Numbered from the stretch's first letter, positions 41,981-50,720 are shown. The stretch: 64,000 bases of DNA from Neobacillus drentensis NBRC 102427 (GCF_001591445.1 NZ_BCUX01000028.1:1-64000); one strand, 5' to 3'. Notes: generated from the letters alone by a model not told the origin. A program made the numbers and translations.

Positions 41981-42583
41981 TTAGCAATTCTCTTTATTTC
42001 TCAGTCCTAGCCCGTTTATTAAAAGTAAAAAATATTTATCCGTTATATTCTGAAGTGTTAAAGGCCTATCAGCTCGATACCAATACGTCACTCCCGTACA
42101 CATATTAAGTATGGCATATGCAATTAATTTTGTGTTTAATGGTTCAATCTGGTCATTACTTATTGCATTTTCTAAAATTTTTACATATATCGATTCGTAT
42201 TGATCACGTAATCCCAAAATATGTTGAAACATTTCACCCTCGAGTCCTCGTAATTCATTATCAGTTACCCATGCTGCTTTTTGATGATTACCATGAAAAA
42301 AGATGTGGAAGTGAATAGCTGACCTTAATTGCGCCAAAGGATCTTCGCGAGACTCAATTTCCATTTGTACCCCATCGATAAGTTTCCGCATTACGTGCTC
42401 CATTATAAAAAATAGTAATTCTGATTTGCCTGTAAAATAGTTATAAAGATTAGAGACCGTAATTCCTAGATGTTTTGCAATTTCCCTCATCCCGGTTGCA
42501 TGGTAACCATTCTTATAGAATAGGTCAATCGCCGTATCTACAATTTTGCCTTTGGTATTTGAATCGAAAAGTTCTTTAGTCAT
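41981..42583 (-). CDS. TetR-family regulator of the pyrimidine/hydantoin cluster
   Basis: A 200-residue protein. The N-terminal helix-turn-helix has IVDTAIDLFYKNGYHATGMREIAKHLGITVSN...YNYFTGKSELL, typical of TetR/AcrR proteins. The C-terminal helices bind an unknown ligand. A palindrome (42597-42610) lies 14 bp before the ATG and suggests autoregulation. A matching site occurs at 36032 near the far end of the cluster. It is transcribed in the same direction as the catabolic genes. Confidence 0.88.
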   Translation of the reverse strand: MTKELFDSNTKGKIVDTAIDLFYKNGYHATGMREIAKHLGITVSNLYNYFTGKSELLFFIMEHVMRKLIDGVQMEIESREDPLAQLRSAIHFHIFFHGNHQKAAWVTDNELRGLEGEMFQHILGLRDQYESIYVKILENAISNDQIEPLNTKLIAYAILNMCTGVTYWYRADRPLTLQNITDKYFLLLINGLGLRNKENC

Positions 42584-42596
42584 ATTCGTTCCTCTC

Positions 42597-42610
42597 TGAA
42601 CGATTGTTCG
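42597..42610. promoter_or_regulatory. TetR-type operator TGAAC-GATT-GTTCG
   Basis: A dyad just upstream of the TetR gene. The arms match TGAACG/CGTTCA at 36032-36045 at most positions. Confidence 0.55.
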
Positions 42611-43132
42611 TTTTAATATATTTATAGTTGACTAAAATCAAATTAAGAACTGCCCCTCGTAAAATTTTTTTGCCCTATTCAATATTTTCCGAATGCCACC
42701 CTTACATATTTTAAAAACTTCTGTGTCGCAGGTTAGATTATTTGTCTATCTCCGGCATTTGTTTATTGCAAAATAAAAGTAGAGGTTTTGAAAAGAATTT
42801 GTGCAGAATATATTCACCACAAGCAAGAAAAGAGTATATGCGGTTCTTCCCATTTCCTTTTGTTTACCATGGATAATGGAAAAAAGTACCAGGTACTACC
42901 AAAAGTTTGGAAGGTGCCTGGCACTTTTTTCTATATCGCTTAGCTCAATGGGGGTCTGCCCTCTAGCATAATAAAGGGTCACGTTATAAATTGAGCGATG
43001 CTTTTTTCATACTAATGATTCTGATCCCCAGTTTTGTCAAGCAATACAGCATTGGGGACTGACTCCAAAACACGAACACGGAGCTTTTGTTCATCATTTT
43101 CTTTTTTTAGTTTATAGGTTATAATTATATTA
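42611..43132. other. Intergenic, repeats only
   Basis: No gene is recognised between the TetR operator and the toxin locus, other than the hairpin repeat at 42878-42932. A CGCTTAGCTCAAT / ATTGAGCGATG inverted repeat lies at about 42946-42997. Confidence 0.5.
42878..42932. repeat. Dispersed hairpin repeat, copy 2 (GTACCAGGTACT...GGTGCCTGGCAC)
   Basis: A diverged copy of 34020-34075 with the same order of elements: poly-A, GTACC or GCACC stem, CCAAAAGTTTGGAAGG, GTGCCTGGCAC, poly-T. Shorter relatives occur near 9405 and 60175. Confidence 0.7.
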
Positions 43133-43266
43133 ATATGGCATAGAATAAAAAAGACCAAACATGTTGGGACATGTTCGGTCAATGCAATAGCAGATTCCCA
43201 TCAAGGGGATTAGCATTGAATGAGTAATCCACCCCGGTCGCTAAACTCAAGGGTGGATTATTTTTT
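43133..43266 (+). ncRNA. Candidate antisense antitoxin RNA
   Basis: On the plus strand a TATAAT at 43120-43125 is followed by about 135 nt. This contains a hairpin (GACCAAACATGT/ACATGTTCGGTC, 43152-43179) and ends in a strong terminator (AATCCACCC/GGGTGGATT, then ATTTTTT at 43226-43266). The end overlaps the 3' end of the holin-like toxin gene on the other strand. This is the arrangement expected of a type I toxin-antitoxin pair. The -35 box is poor. Confidence 0.5.
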
Positions 43267-43341
43267 ATGGTTAAATGACAGAATTGCTACGACTAGGCTT
43301 GCAAATGCAATCGAAATCATTATAGCTTCAAATACTGTCAT
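43258..43341 (-). CDS. Holin-like type I toxin (copy B)
   Basis: A 27-residue peptide: MTVFEAIMISIAFASLVVAI, then LSFNHKK. It has one transmembrane helix and a basic end, as in Hol-Tox family toxins. AAAGGGGGTGATGCTGA precedes the ATG. A TATAAT (43411-43416 on the minus strand) with a TTGTTC -35 box 18 bp away gives a leader of about 63 nt. The 3' end overlaps a plus-strand candidate antisense RNA. It is a close relative of copy A at 12275-12367. It would depolarise the membrane if over-produced. Confidence 0.75.
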   Translation of the reverse strand: MTVFEAIMISIAFASLVVAILSFNHKK

Positions 43342-43410
43342 TCAGCATCACCCCCTTTCTGCTGGGAATGTGCTGACCACCCTTGAGAAATCTTATTCTA
43401 TTGCACTTTA

Positions 43411-43416
43411 ATTATA
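43411..43416 (-). promoter_or_regulatory. -10 box of the toxin promoter
   Basis: TATAAT on the minus strand, with TTGTTC about 18 bp upstream. The transcript would start near 43404. Confidence 0.55.
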
Positions 43417-43441
43417 TCATTTTTACCCAAAAGAGAACAAA

Positions 43442-43467
43442 TGTTTCCTTGTTTCCTTGTTTCCTTG
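43442..43467. repeat. Short tandem repeat TGTTTCCT x3
   Basis: Three perfect 8-bp units plus TG. It lies upstream of the toxin promoter and could change length by slippage. Confidence 0.8.
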
Positions 43468-43589
43468 ACTGTATAAAATCAACTAATAAAGACTCGTGTT
43501 TTACCCTTAAATAAATGATCCAACTTCCCTAGTTATTTCCATCTATTCAAAGTCTAGATTATATGTTTCTAGTTGTATTAAAACATTAT

Positions 43590-43692
43590 TGACTCCAGGA
43601 TTTCGTTGCAATGTTATTTTCTTCATGCCATTTTCTTTGTGTTGCTTGATTGAAAAATGAGCGTAATTCGATTTGGTTTATACTTGGTTTCC
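43590..43692 (-). pseudogene. Internal fragment of an aldo/keto reductase gene
   Basis: About 100 bp align at roughly 85% with 60526-60630 inside the aldo/keto reductase gene. Shared blocks include CTTCATGCCATTTTCT, GCTTGATTGAAAAA and GTAATTCGATTTGGTTTAT. Translated, it keeps KPSINQIEL and FFNQA-QRKWHEENNIA. No start, stop or rest of the gene is present. Confidence 0.75.
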
Positions 43693-43754
43693 CAACTTAA
43701 TTCAAAAAATAGTTTACATACTGAAAAAGCACTTACATAGGATCGACGACGCGA

Positions 43755-43787
43755 AAAGCCAATGATTCTAACACAATCATTGGCTTT
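43755..43787. terminator. Bidirectional terminator
   Basis: AAAGCCAATGATT (43755-43767) and AATCATTGGCTTT (43775-43787), with T runs. It ends the sensor operon whose last stop is at 43834. Confidence 0.9.
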
Positions 43788-43833
43788 TTCATTCTCTTAT
43801 TAAGAAAATTTTTTAGTAAATTCCAATAGGTAC

Positions 43834-44775
43834 TTACTCCACTATTTTCTTATAAAAATCTAATCTATCATGGGCATTCTCTTTGATGATAATATCTACA
43901 CCACTGTCCACGAATTTATCGACATTTTGTCCCTTTGCCACTTTCATGGCGGTTTCAACGCTTAAATATCCCATATCATAAGGATTTTGAGCCATGGTAC
44001 CAGGAAGGGTTTCATTTGCAATGAACTCAACCATATCGGTAAGACCATCTGGCCCAATCACAGGGATCAAGAGTCCTTGTTCCTCTAACTCCTTAATTAC
44101 CGCTATCGCGATCGTGTCATGTGTGGTCACGATACCCTTAATATCAGGCTGGTCATGCATAAGCTTAATTATCTCATGTTGAATCGTTTGGGGATCATCC
44201 GGTAGACCTGTTTTAATAAAGGCGATTTTGATTCCTGCATTTTTTAAAGAAATGGTAGCACCACTAATCCGCTCCCTAAAAACGGGGAAAGTCAAATCTC
44301 CTCCGAGAATAGCAATCTTATTACCTGGTTGTAGCTGCGAGGCTAAAAAGGCTCCTGCTTTTTTACCTAAATCGAGATTATTGGTTCCGATATACGCTGT
44401 TTTGTTCTTAATTGGAAGATCGGTATCTACCAGTAAAATCGGAACATCCGTAAACGTTTCTAATGTTGGGCTTACAGATGAATTGATCGGTGCCGTAATG
44501 ATCACATCTGGCTTTTCTTTGTACGTCTTTATTAATAATTGTGACTGTTTTTTCGTGGTTGAATCATTAGGAACAATCACCTTTCCATCGATGCCAAAGT
44601 CTTTAAACCCTTTTTCCATTCCAGCTTTCATGATTTCCCAATATTGGGAGTCTCCTTTTTTTAACACAACGACCACAGTCGGCTTTTTTACAGCAAAGGT
44701 TACGGAAATAAAACCTAGAACAACGACAGATATGACTGCACCAATAACCAAATTAATTTTCCTTTTCTTCCACAC
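43834..44775 (-). CDS. Orphan RbsB-type sugar-binding lipoprotein-like protein
   Basis: A 313-residue protein starting at GTG 44775, with GGAAGG upstream. An N-terminal helix (about 10-30) serves as signal anchor with no lipobox Cys. The rest is a type I periplasmic-binding fold (VVVVLKKGDSQYWEIMKAGMEKG, DVIITAPINSS, AILGGDLTF, GIVTTHDTIAIAVIKELE, VIGPDG). No ABC permease or ATPase gene is adjacent. It closes a signalling operon, so it probably presents a sugar or similar ligand to the hybrid kinase, as binding proteins do for LytS- or ChvE/VirA-type systems. That role is inference. Confidence 0.8.
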   Translation of the reverse strand: MWKKRKINLVIGAVISVVVLGFISVTFAVKKPTVVVVLKKGDSQYWEIMKAGMEKGFKDFGIDGKVIVPNDSTTKKQSQLLIKTYKEKPDVIITAPINSSVSPTLETFTDVPILLVDTDLPIKNKTAYIGTNNLDLGKKAGAFLASQLQPGNKIAILGGDLTFPVFRERISGATISLKNAGIKIAFIKTGLPDDPQTIQHEIIKLMHDQPDIKGIVTTHDTIAIAVIKELEEQGLLIPVIGPDGLTDMVEFIANETLPGTMAQNPYDMGYLSVETAMKVAKGQNVDKFVDSGVDIIIKENAHDRLDFYKKIVE

Positions 44776-44812
44776 GAAATCCTTCCCCCTCCCTCTGTGT
44801 TGAAGAATAAAC

Positions 44813-46876
44813 CTACGCGTTGATTAAGCTGGGAATGAGCTGAAATCGAGCAGAGAAGGTCGTCCCTTTCTCACCCGTTTCAATGTCAATTTGAGCATCA
44901 TGCCGTTTGGCTACACTGTAACAAATGGCTAACCCCAAACCTGTTCCTGTTTCCTTTGTGGTAAAGAAAGGTGTCCCTATTTTTGATAATATTTCTGGGC
45001 TGATTCCCTGGCCTTCATCTTTTATTTGGAGAACCACTGTCTCCTTGTCCTTATAGGTTTTAATCGTCAAATTTCCATTAGAAGTCATCGCATCCAGCCC
45101 ATTTAAGGCCATATTCAAGATGAATTGGCGAATTTCTTTTTCGTCCAGGGAGATGTCAGGACATTCTCCTAATTCAAGCTTAAGTTGTTTATTTGAACGA
45201 AATGCTTCCGCTTGAATCAAAGGAGATAAAGCTTCAATAATGGCGTTCAAGTTTTGCTGCTTTTTGACACTAATTTTATTTTTAGCTAGATTCAAAAATT
45301 CGGTGATAATAGAGTTGGCCCTGTTCAATTCCTCCAGCATTAAATCGATGATATCTGGAGATAAATTATCGACATTATTCCTTGATAGTTGTAAAAATCC
45401 TTGAACGGTTGTCATCGGGTTTCTGATCTCATGGGCAATACCCGCTGCCATCTCGCCGATTAAATTTAAGCGGTCCAGTCGATACATTTCATTCTCTAGG
45501 TGTACCCTGTCAGTAATATCGGTTAATACAACCAGCATACATGGTTCGGAATGGATATCAATCAACTCAGTAGATAATAAACCTGATCGAATTTCCTCGT
45601 TTTTCGTCCCATATTTGATTTTCTTGTTTCTTATCGTTTGATTTAGATCAATAAACGTCTCCGTTACTTCATCAATAAAATTCTTACTATCTATTTTTTG
45701 ATGGATCAATTCATCACAGCTAAAACCTATATATTTTGTCCAGCTAGCATTGACTTCAATAAAAGATAGATCCTTCTGAGATAAAATCGCCATTAAGCAA
45801 GGGCTGGAGTCAAAGATTTTTCGAAACCTCTCTTGGGTGTGGAACAGATGGTCGGCAATTTTTTTTCGTTCTTCAATTTCTGTTTGCAGTTTCTCGTTTG
45901 ACTTGATCAACTCGATCGTCCGCTTTTCGACGATATGTTCCAAATCATGAAATCTCTGTTTTTTCACTTCTTCCATTTGCTTTCTTTGTGTTACATCACG
46001 TATGGTACAAACAAAAATCTGTTCCTCCTCAATGATGGTTGATGCAATTAACAGATCCGCATAGAAGCAGCTTTTATTCTTATGACAAGCAACTACTTCA
46101 ATAATCTTTCCTACCGATTGTCTAATGGTTGAAAGGAATGAGGAAGAATCACTTAACACTTCATCCTCCCATTTAGGAAAAAGCTTCAGAACATGCTTTT
46201 CGACTAATTCCTTTTCCTGGTACCCAAACATGCACTTTGCGGCAGGATTCACAGAAAGAATCGAACCTTGATTATCAAACGTCACAATGGTATCGGTTAT
46301 CGTTTCACTTATGGCTTTTGATAATGCCTCGGTCCGACGTAAATTTAGGGTGGTTCTATCCAGCTCTTTGTTGACTTTATTCAGCTCAAGCAAACGTCCT
46401 AGATCCGTCTGAATGATATTTTCTTGATGATTTTGATGGATTTTTACAAACTGTTCAATCTTCTTTTTCAATGTTTCCGGATGAAAGGGTTTAAAAATAT
46501 AATCGATCGCACCTACGGAGTATCCTTGATGAACATGTTCCATTTCTTGATTAATCGCTGTGATAAAAATAATCGGGATGTTTTTTGTTTTTTCTCTTGC
46601 CTTTATAAGCTTGGCCGTATCAAAGCCATTTAGTCCAGGCATTTGAACGTCTAGTAATATTACTGCAAAATCATGTTGAAGCATGCATTTTAACGCTTCT
46701 TTTCCTGAATGGGCACTAATTAGATTATAGCTTGGTGAAGTGAGTACAGCTGCTAATGCCAGCAGGTTTTCTGGATGATCATCCACCATTAAAATATTCA
46801 CCTTTTGAGGAAGTTTATTATTTAACTTTTCGATAGATTCTTTCGGTCCCATCAAATTCTCCGTAACAGTCTTCAT
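44813..46876 (-). CDS. REC-PAS-PAS histidine kinase
   Basis: About 687 residues (679 if ATG 46852, with GGAG upstream, is the start). The order is a receiver domain (27-145; Asp in VILLDVQMPG, Lys in FKPF), PAS (190-300), coiled coil, PAS (about 345-455) and HisKA (phospho-His in AAGIAHEIRNPMTTVQGF). The HATPase follows (DEGQGISPEIL, TGTGLGLAICYSVAKRH). It is soluble. The REC domain at the N terminus suggests it receives phosphate from the hybrid kinase encoded first in this operon. It overlaps the CheR gene by several tens of bp. Confidence 0.88.
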   Translation of the reverse strand: MKTVTENLMGPKESIEKLNNKLPQKVNILMVDDHPENLLALAAVLTSPSYNLISAHSGKEALKCMLQHDFAVILLDVQMPGLNGFDTAKLIKAREKTKNIPIIFITAINQEMEHVHQGYSVGAIDYIFKPFHPETLKKKIEQFVKIHQNHQENIIQTDLGRLLELNKVNKELDRTTLNLRRTEALSKAISETITDTIVTFDNQGSILSVNPAAKCMFGYQEKELVEKHVLKLFPKWEDEVLSDSSSFLSTIRQSVGKIIEVVACHKNKSCFYADLLIASTIIEEEQIFVCTIRDVTQRKQMEEVKKQRFHDLEHIVEKRTIELIKSNEKLQTEIEERKKIADHLFHTQERFRKIFDSSPCLMAILSQKDLSFIEVNASWTKYIGFSCDELIHQKIDSKNFIDEVTETFIDLNQTIRNKKIKYGTKNEEIRSGLLSTELIDIHSEPCMLVVLTDITDRVHLENEMYRLDRLNLIGEMAAGIAHEIRNPMTTVQGFLQLSRNNVDNLSPDIIDLMLEELNRANSIITEFLNLAKNKISVKKQQNLNAIIEALSPLIQAEAFRSNKQLKLELGECPDISLDEKEIRQFILNMALNGLDAMTSNGNLTIKTYKDKETVVLQIKDEGQGISPEILSKIGTPFFTTKETGTGLGLAICYSVAKRHDAQIDIETGEKGTTFSARFQLIPSLINA

Positions 46877-47591
46877 AACGTGTAAATTTAACCCCCTCTC
46901 TTTTTCCTAAGCCAAGAAAACCTGAGGTGCTTAGGCTTTCGTATATTAATTGATGAACATCATTTTGAAGGATCTTATTAAAATAGATGAGAACATTTCG
47001 GCAGATAATCATATCAAACTCGTTAAAAGAATGGTCTGAGACCACATTATGCTGGGCAAAAACTATATTTTTCTGAAGAAATGGGTGGAAACAAACCTTA
47101 TCGTCCATGGCTTTATAATATTCAGAAAAGGCCTGTTTTCCTCCTGCTTCCATATAGTTTTTGGTATAGAGCTTCATCCCAGCTAACGGAAAGGTACCTT
47201 GTTTTGCTTTTTCAAGAATATTCTTATTAATATCGGTGGCATAAATTCTTGTTTTATCATAAAGCCCTTCTTCATGAAGGAGGATTGCCATTGAATACAC
47301 TTCCTCACCTGAAGAACATCCAACATGCCAAATCTTAATCGAAGGGTTATCTTTTAGTAAAGGGATCACTTTTGTCCGAATACTCTTAAAAAAAGGTGGA
47401 TCCCGGAACATCTCGGTAACATTGATGGAAAAGTCAGAAAGGACACTCGCCATCACACCAGGGTCACGAAGGATTTTTTCCTGCAGGGCCGATATACTTG
47501 ATAGTCTCTCAATCTGAATGCGATGGTTAATCCTTCTTTGGATGAAAGGAGAGGCATAGTTTCTAAAATCATAGCCATAATATCGAAACAT
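46818..47591 (-). CDS. CheR-type methyltransferase
   Basis: At least 257 residues: a CheR N-terminal helical part and the SAM-binding domain (IWHVGCSSGEEVYSMAILL, YATDINKNILEKAKQG, DMIICRNVLIYFN). ATG 47591 cuts into the usual N-terminal domain. The frame is open back to the kinase stop at 47684 (reading ESCNLVQDEEIERIEIDLLL) but offers no ATG, GTG or TTG. The start is therefore uncertain and may be coupled to the kinase or damaged. It would methylate glutamates on a receptor or on the GAF-linked kinase. No CheB-type esterase gene is seen in the operon. Confidence 0.8.
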   Translation of the reverse strand: MFRYYGYDFRNYASPFIQRRINHRIQIERLSSISALQEKILRDPGVMASVLSDFSINVTEMFRDPPFFKSIRTKVIPLLKDNPSIKIWHVGCSSGEEVYSMAILLHEEGLYDKTRIYATDINKNILEKAKQGTFPLAGMKLYTKNYMEAGGKQAFSEYYKAMDDKVCFHPFLQKNIVFAQHNVVSDHSFNEFDMIICRNVLIYFNKILQNDVHQLIYESLSTSGFLGLGKREGVKFTRYEDCYGEFDGTERIYRKVK

Positions 47592-47681
47592 AGCCTCAAG
47601 TAATAAATCGATTTCAATCCTCTCGATTTCTTCATCCTGTACTAGATTACAAGATTCATGCGATTTTACCTGTGCGATTTT

Positions 47682-50423
47682 CTAGCCCTCCTTCGTAAAC
47701 AGCCAAACTTGCATCAATGAGAATAGCTGTTCTAAGTTAATCGGCTTGCTAATATAATCGGATGCTCCTGCCTCCAGGCATTCTTCTTTGCTGTGTTTCA
47801 TCGCCTTTGCTGTTAGGGCAATGATTGGTATAGTTTCAAAGATTCTTATCTTACGAATATGTTGGATTGCCTCAAACCCATCCATCTCCGGCATCATAAT
47901 ATCCATTAAAATCAGGTCGGTATTCGGATGGTCCTTTAAAACTTCCAAGGCTTCCCTTCCGTTTTCTGCCACTAGGATGTCCATATCATGATTTTCAAGC
48001 GCAATCGTTAACGCATATACATTTCGGATATCATCATCAACGATAAGAACTTTCTTATTTTTCAGGATCGATTTCCCATGTTTGAGCATTGGCTCTTCCT
48101 TGAAAACTTGATCATTCGTATCTACCAAATAGTTCGCTTCCAAACTGACCGCTGCTTCCGTTCGAGCCGTAGATCGTTGTCCTATTTTGTTTTTGATTTG
48201 ACCGAATGGCAAATATAATGTAAATGTACTACCCTTTCCGATTTCACTTGAAACTTCAATAAACCCGCCCAATAAATGAGCAATTTCCCGACAAATCGAT
48301 AGACCTAATCCCGTACCGCCATATTTCCGGCTAGTCGTACCATCTGCTTGCCTGAAAGCATCAAAAATCGTCTCTTGTTTTTCATTTTCAATGCCAATAC
48401 CGGTATCAATGACGGAAAAAGCAAGCATCCGTTCGACCTGATGTTCTTCCCCCATGTTTTTCATGACTTGGCGAATTTGTAAGGAGACCCTGCCACTTTC
48501 CGTGAATTTAAACGCATTGGAAAGGAGATTTTTTAAAATTTGCTGTAATCGTTGTTCATCGGTTATGAAAGTCGTTGGCAATTGGCTTTCCTTTTCGATT
48601 GTAAAATGAACATTCTTCTGATTGGCGATCGGTGAGAATTGATGATAAATAAAATCACTTACCTCATTTAGGTTGACTTCTGTTGAAATCACATCTAGTT
48701 TTCCAGACTCTACTTTTGCCAAATCTAATATGTCATTAATTAAGTTCAATAAATCATTACCGGACGTGTAAATGGTTTTCATGTATTCCTGTTGCTTAGC
48801 GGTCAGATTCCCTTCTCCATTTTCAGAGAGGATTTGTGCCAGAATGAGCAAACTATTCAAAGGCGTTCTTAGTTCATGGGACATATTTGCTAGAAACTCA
48901 GATTTATATCGAGAACTAATCTCGAGCTGCTGTGCTTTTTCTTCAAGCGCTGCACTGACCTCCTGTATTTCAAAGTTCCTCTGTTTAGAAGCTTCATACT
49001 GTTCCTCTAGTTTTTCATTTGTCGTCCTTAACTCCTCCTGCTGCATTTGGAGTTCCTCTGATTGCGCTTGCAGTTCTTCTGTCAGGGCTTGTGATTCTTG
49101 CAATAGCTTTTCTACCTTCATGTGGTTGATAATACTATTGATCTTAATCCCTAAATTGTTATTCACTTCTTCAAGCAGCTTTATTTGTAATGGGGTTAAC
49201 GTCTCAAAAGAGGCAATTTCAATCACCGCCACAACTTGGTCTTCAAATAATACTGGTAAAATCATAATCGCCTTAGGAGAAGCTTCTCCCAGACCTGAAC
49301 TGATTTTTAGATAATCGTCGGGAATTTGGTTTAAATGGATGGGACGCTTTAAAAGTGCACATTGCCCAATTAATCCCTCCCCTAAACGAAATTGCTTTCG
49401 TTCCTGCTCGAAATCATTTGAGGCAAAGGAAGACATTCTTGTTAAATAGTGGTCACTTTTTTCCACTTCCTTTAAATAAAAGACGCCGTGGCTCGCTCCT
49501 ACCATAGGTACTAGCTTTGTGATTAGCATACTGGCCAGCATTTCCACATTTTCCACTATTGGATACAAGGTGGCAATTTCAGCAATTTTTGTATTCAGCC
49601 AGCTCAGCTCTTCTGCTTCTTCTTTTAATTGTTTCTCGATACTGCTATGTTTCTCAAGTGCATTAGCCATTTTATTAAAGGCCACAGCGATTTCACTTAG
49701 TTCCCCTTTTGTGGTAATCTCAATACGCGGCAATGTATCAAAATCACTGGCCGTTGCCTGTTTCATCACTTCTGTTACTTTGTTAAGGTTGTTGCTGGTG
49801 CTTTTTATAATCCATATGGCAAAACCTATACCAAGGATTAAGCCGATTACAAGGTAAATATAAATATTTTCAACTGCCCAATTATAAGTATCCTTTGAAC
49901 GTAACAGTTCATTCTTCATCGCTTGTTCTTGTAAGCCATGAAGCAGTTCTGTCATTTGAAACATTCTTTGACTTAAAGTTTCAGATTCAGTCCAAAAGGT
50001 TGCCGTAAGTTCAGCGTTAGGATTGATTTTCCTCTCCGTCACCGCTTGCTCACCCATATTTCGGTATGATTCATGTAAGAGTTTTAATTTACTAATGAGT
50101 TCCTGAGATTTTTCTTGGGTGTCCTTTTTCTCCAGTGATTCCATCGCCATTTGTAAATTTGAATTTGAATTTTCCCATGCATTCAACGAGTCTGAATGGA
50201 TTGCCTTTCCACGTTCTTTCAACATGATATTTAATTCTTTTGTTATGGTTGAAGTCTCTTCTTTCATCGTGGAAGCAATTTCGATTCTCTCATTTAAATC
50301 ATTAATTATAACGTTCATTTTTACTGTCGATTGTTCCAGCATGTTCATTAATATCATAACGATAATCGTAATGAACAAAAGTAATGATCCTATGCTCGTA
50401 TAGAGCTTCGTTCGAAATTTCAT
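47682..50423 (-). CDS. Membrane hybrid histidine kinase (sensor-HAMP-GAF-HK-REC)
   Basis: A 913-residue protein, with GAGGAGG before the ATG. It has a transmembrane helix at 10-28, an extracellular four-helix-bundle-like region (CHASE3 or 4HB-like), a second transmembrane helix near 185-205, HAMP to about 260 and GAF at about 275-420. A long coiled coil follows (QALTEELQAQSEELQMQQEE). Then come HisKA (EFLANMSHELRTPLNSLLIL), HATPase (DTGIGIENEKQ, RKYGGTGLGLSICREIA) and a C-terminal receiver (KVLIVDDDIRNVYAL, DLILMDIMMPEMDG). The signal is unknown. It is first in an operon with CheR, REC-PAS-HK and a binding protein. Confidence 0.9.
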   Translation of the reverse strand: MKFRTKLYTSIGSLLLFITIIVMILMNMLEQSTVKMNVIINDLNERIEIASTMKEETSTITKELNIMLKERGKAIHSDSLNAWENSNSNLQMAMESLEKKDTQEKSQELISKLKLLHESYRNMGEQAVTERKINPNAELTATFWTESETLSQRMFQMTELLHGLQEQAMKNELLRSKDTYNWAVENIYIYLVIGLILGIGFAIWIIKSTSNNLNKVTEVMKQATASDFDTLPRIEITTKGELSEIAVAFNKMANALEKHSSIEKQLKEEAEELSWLNTKIAEIATLYPIVENVEMLASMLITKLVPMVGASHGVFYLKEVEKSDHYLTRMSSFASNDFEQERKQFRLGEGLIGQCALLKRPIHLNQIPDDYLKISSGLGEASPKAIMILPVLFEDQVVAVIEIASFETLTPLQIKLLEEVNNNLGIKINSIINHMKVEKLLQESQALTEELQAQSEELQMQQEELRTTNEKLEEQYEASKQRNFEIQEVSAALEEKAQQLEISSRYKSEFLANMSHELRTPLNSLLILAQILSENGEGNLTAKQQEYMKTIYTSGNDLLNLINDILDLAKVESGKLDVISTEVNLNEVSDFIYHQFSPIANQKNVHFTIEKESQLPTTFITDEQRLQQILKNLLSNAFKFTESGRVSLQIRQVMKNMGEEHQVERMLAFSVIDTGIGIENEKQETIFDAFRQADGTTSRKYGGTGLGLSICREIAHLLGGFIEVSSEIGKGSTFTLYLPFGQIKNKIGQRSTARTEAAVSLEANYLVDTNDQVFKEEPMLKHGKSILKNKKVLIVDDDIRNVYALTIALENHDMDILVAENGREALEVLKDHPNTDLILMDIMMPEMDGFEAIQHIRKIRIFETIPIIALTAKAMKHSKEECLEAGASDYISKPINLEQLFSLMQVWLFTKEG

Positions 50424-50586
50424 AAATCCTCCTCATTTGCTTTATCCAATGGATCATAATGGTAGATTCCTTCATTAAATAAACTAGTAAAAATTTTCTC
50501 ATTCTTTCATCATACTTTAAATTCCATAGAATCGTCTATATGATATTCTTTGAAGAATTAAACAAGCAACTGTTCCCCGTAAAATA

Positions 50587-50628
50587 AAACACTCACAAAT
50601 ATTGATATATCAACATTTGTGAGTGTTT
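50587..50628. terminator. Strong hairpin AAACACTCACAAAT/ATTTGTGAGTGTTT
   Basis: A 14-bp stem with an inner palindrome (TGATATATCA), followed by T residues. It lies before the kinase operon and after the LysR gene end, and so probably terminates minus-strand transcription from the LysR gene. Confidence 0.75.
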
Positions 50629-50667
50629 AACGTTTTTAAATATTACTTGATTTAAAGATAACAGTGA

Positions 50668-50720
50668 GAAACAAACCTTCACAGACATATTGCCTTAGGC
50701 TTACCGTCCATAAATGATGC
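50668..50720 (+). pseudogene. Fragment of a LysR-family gene
   Basis: 53 bp match 56659-56711 near the end of the LysR gene at 55891 with two mismatches, including 38 identical bases. It encodes ETNLHRHIALGLPSI in the source gene. Nothing else of the gene is here. Confidence 0.8.
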
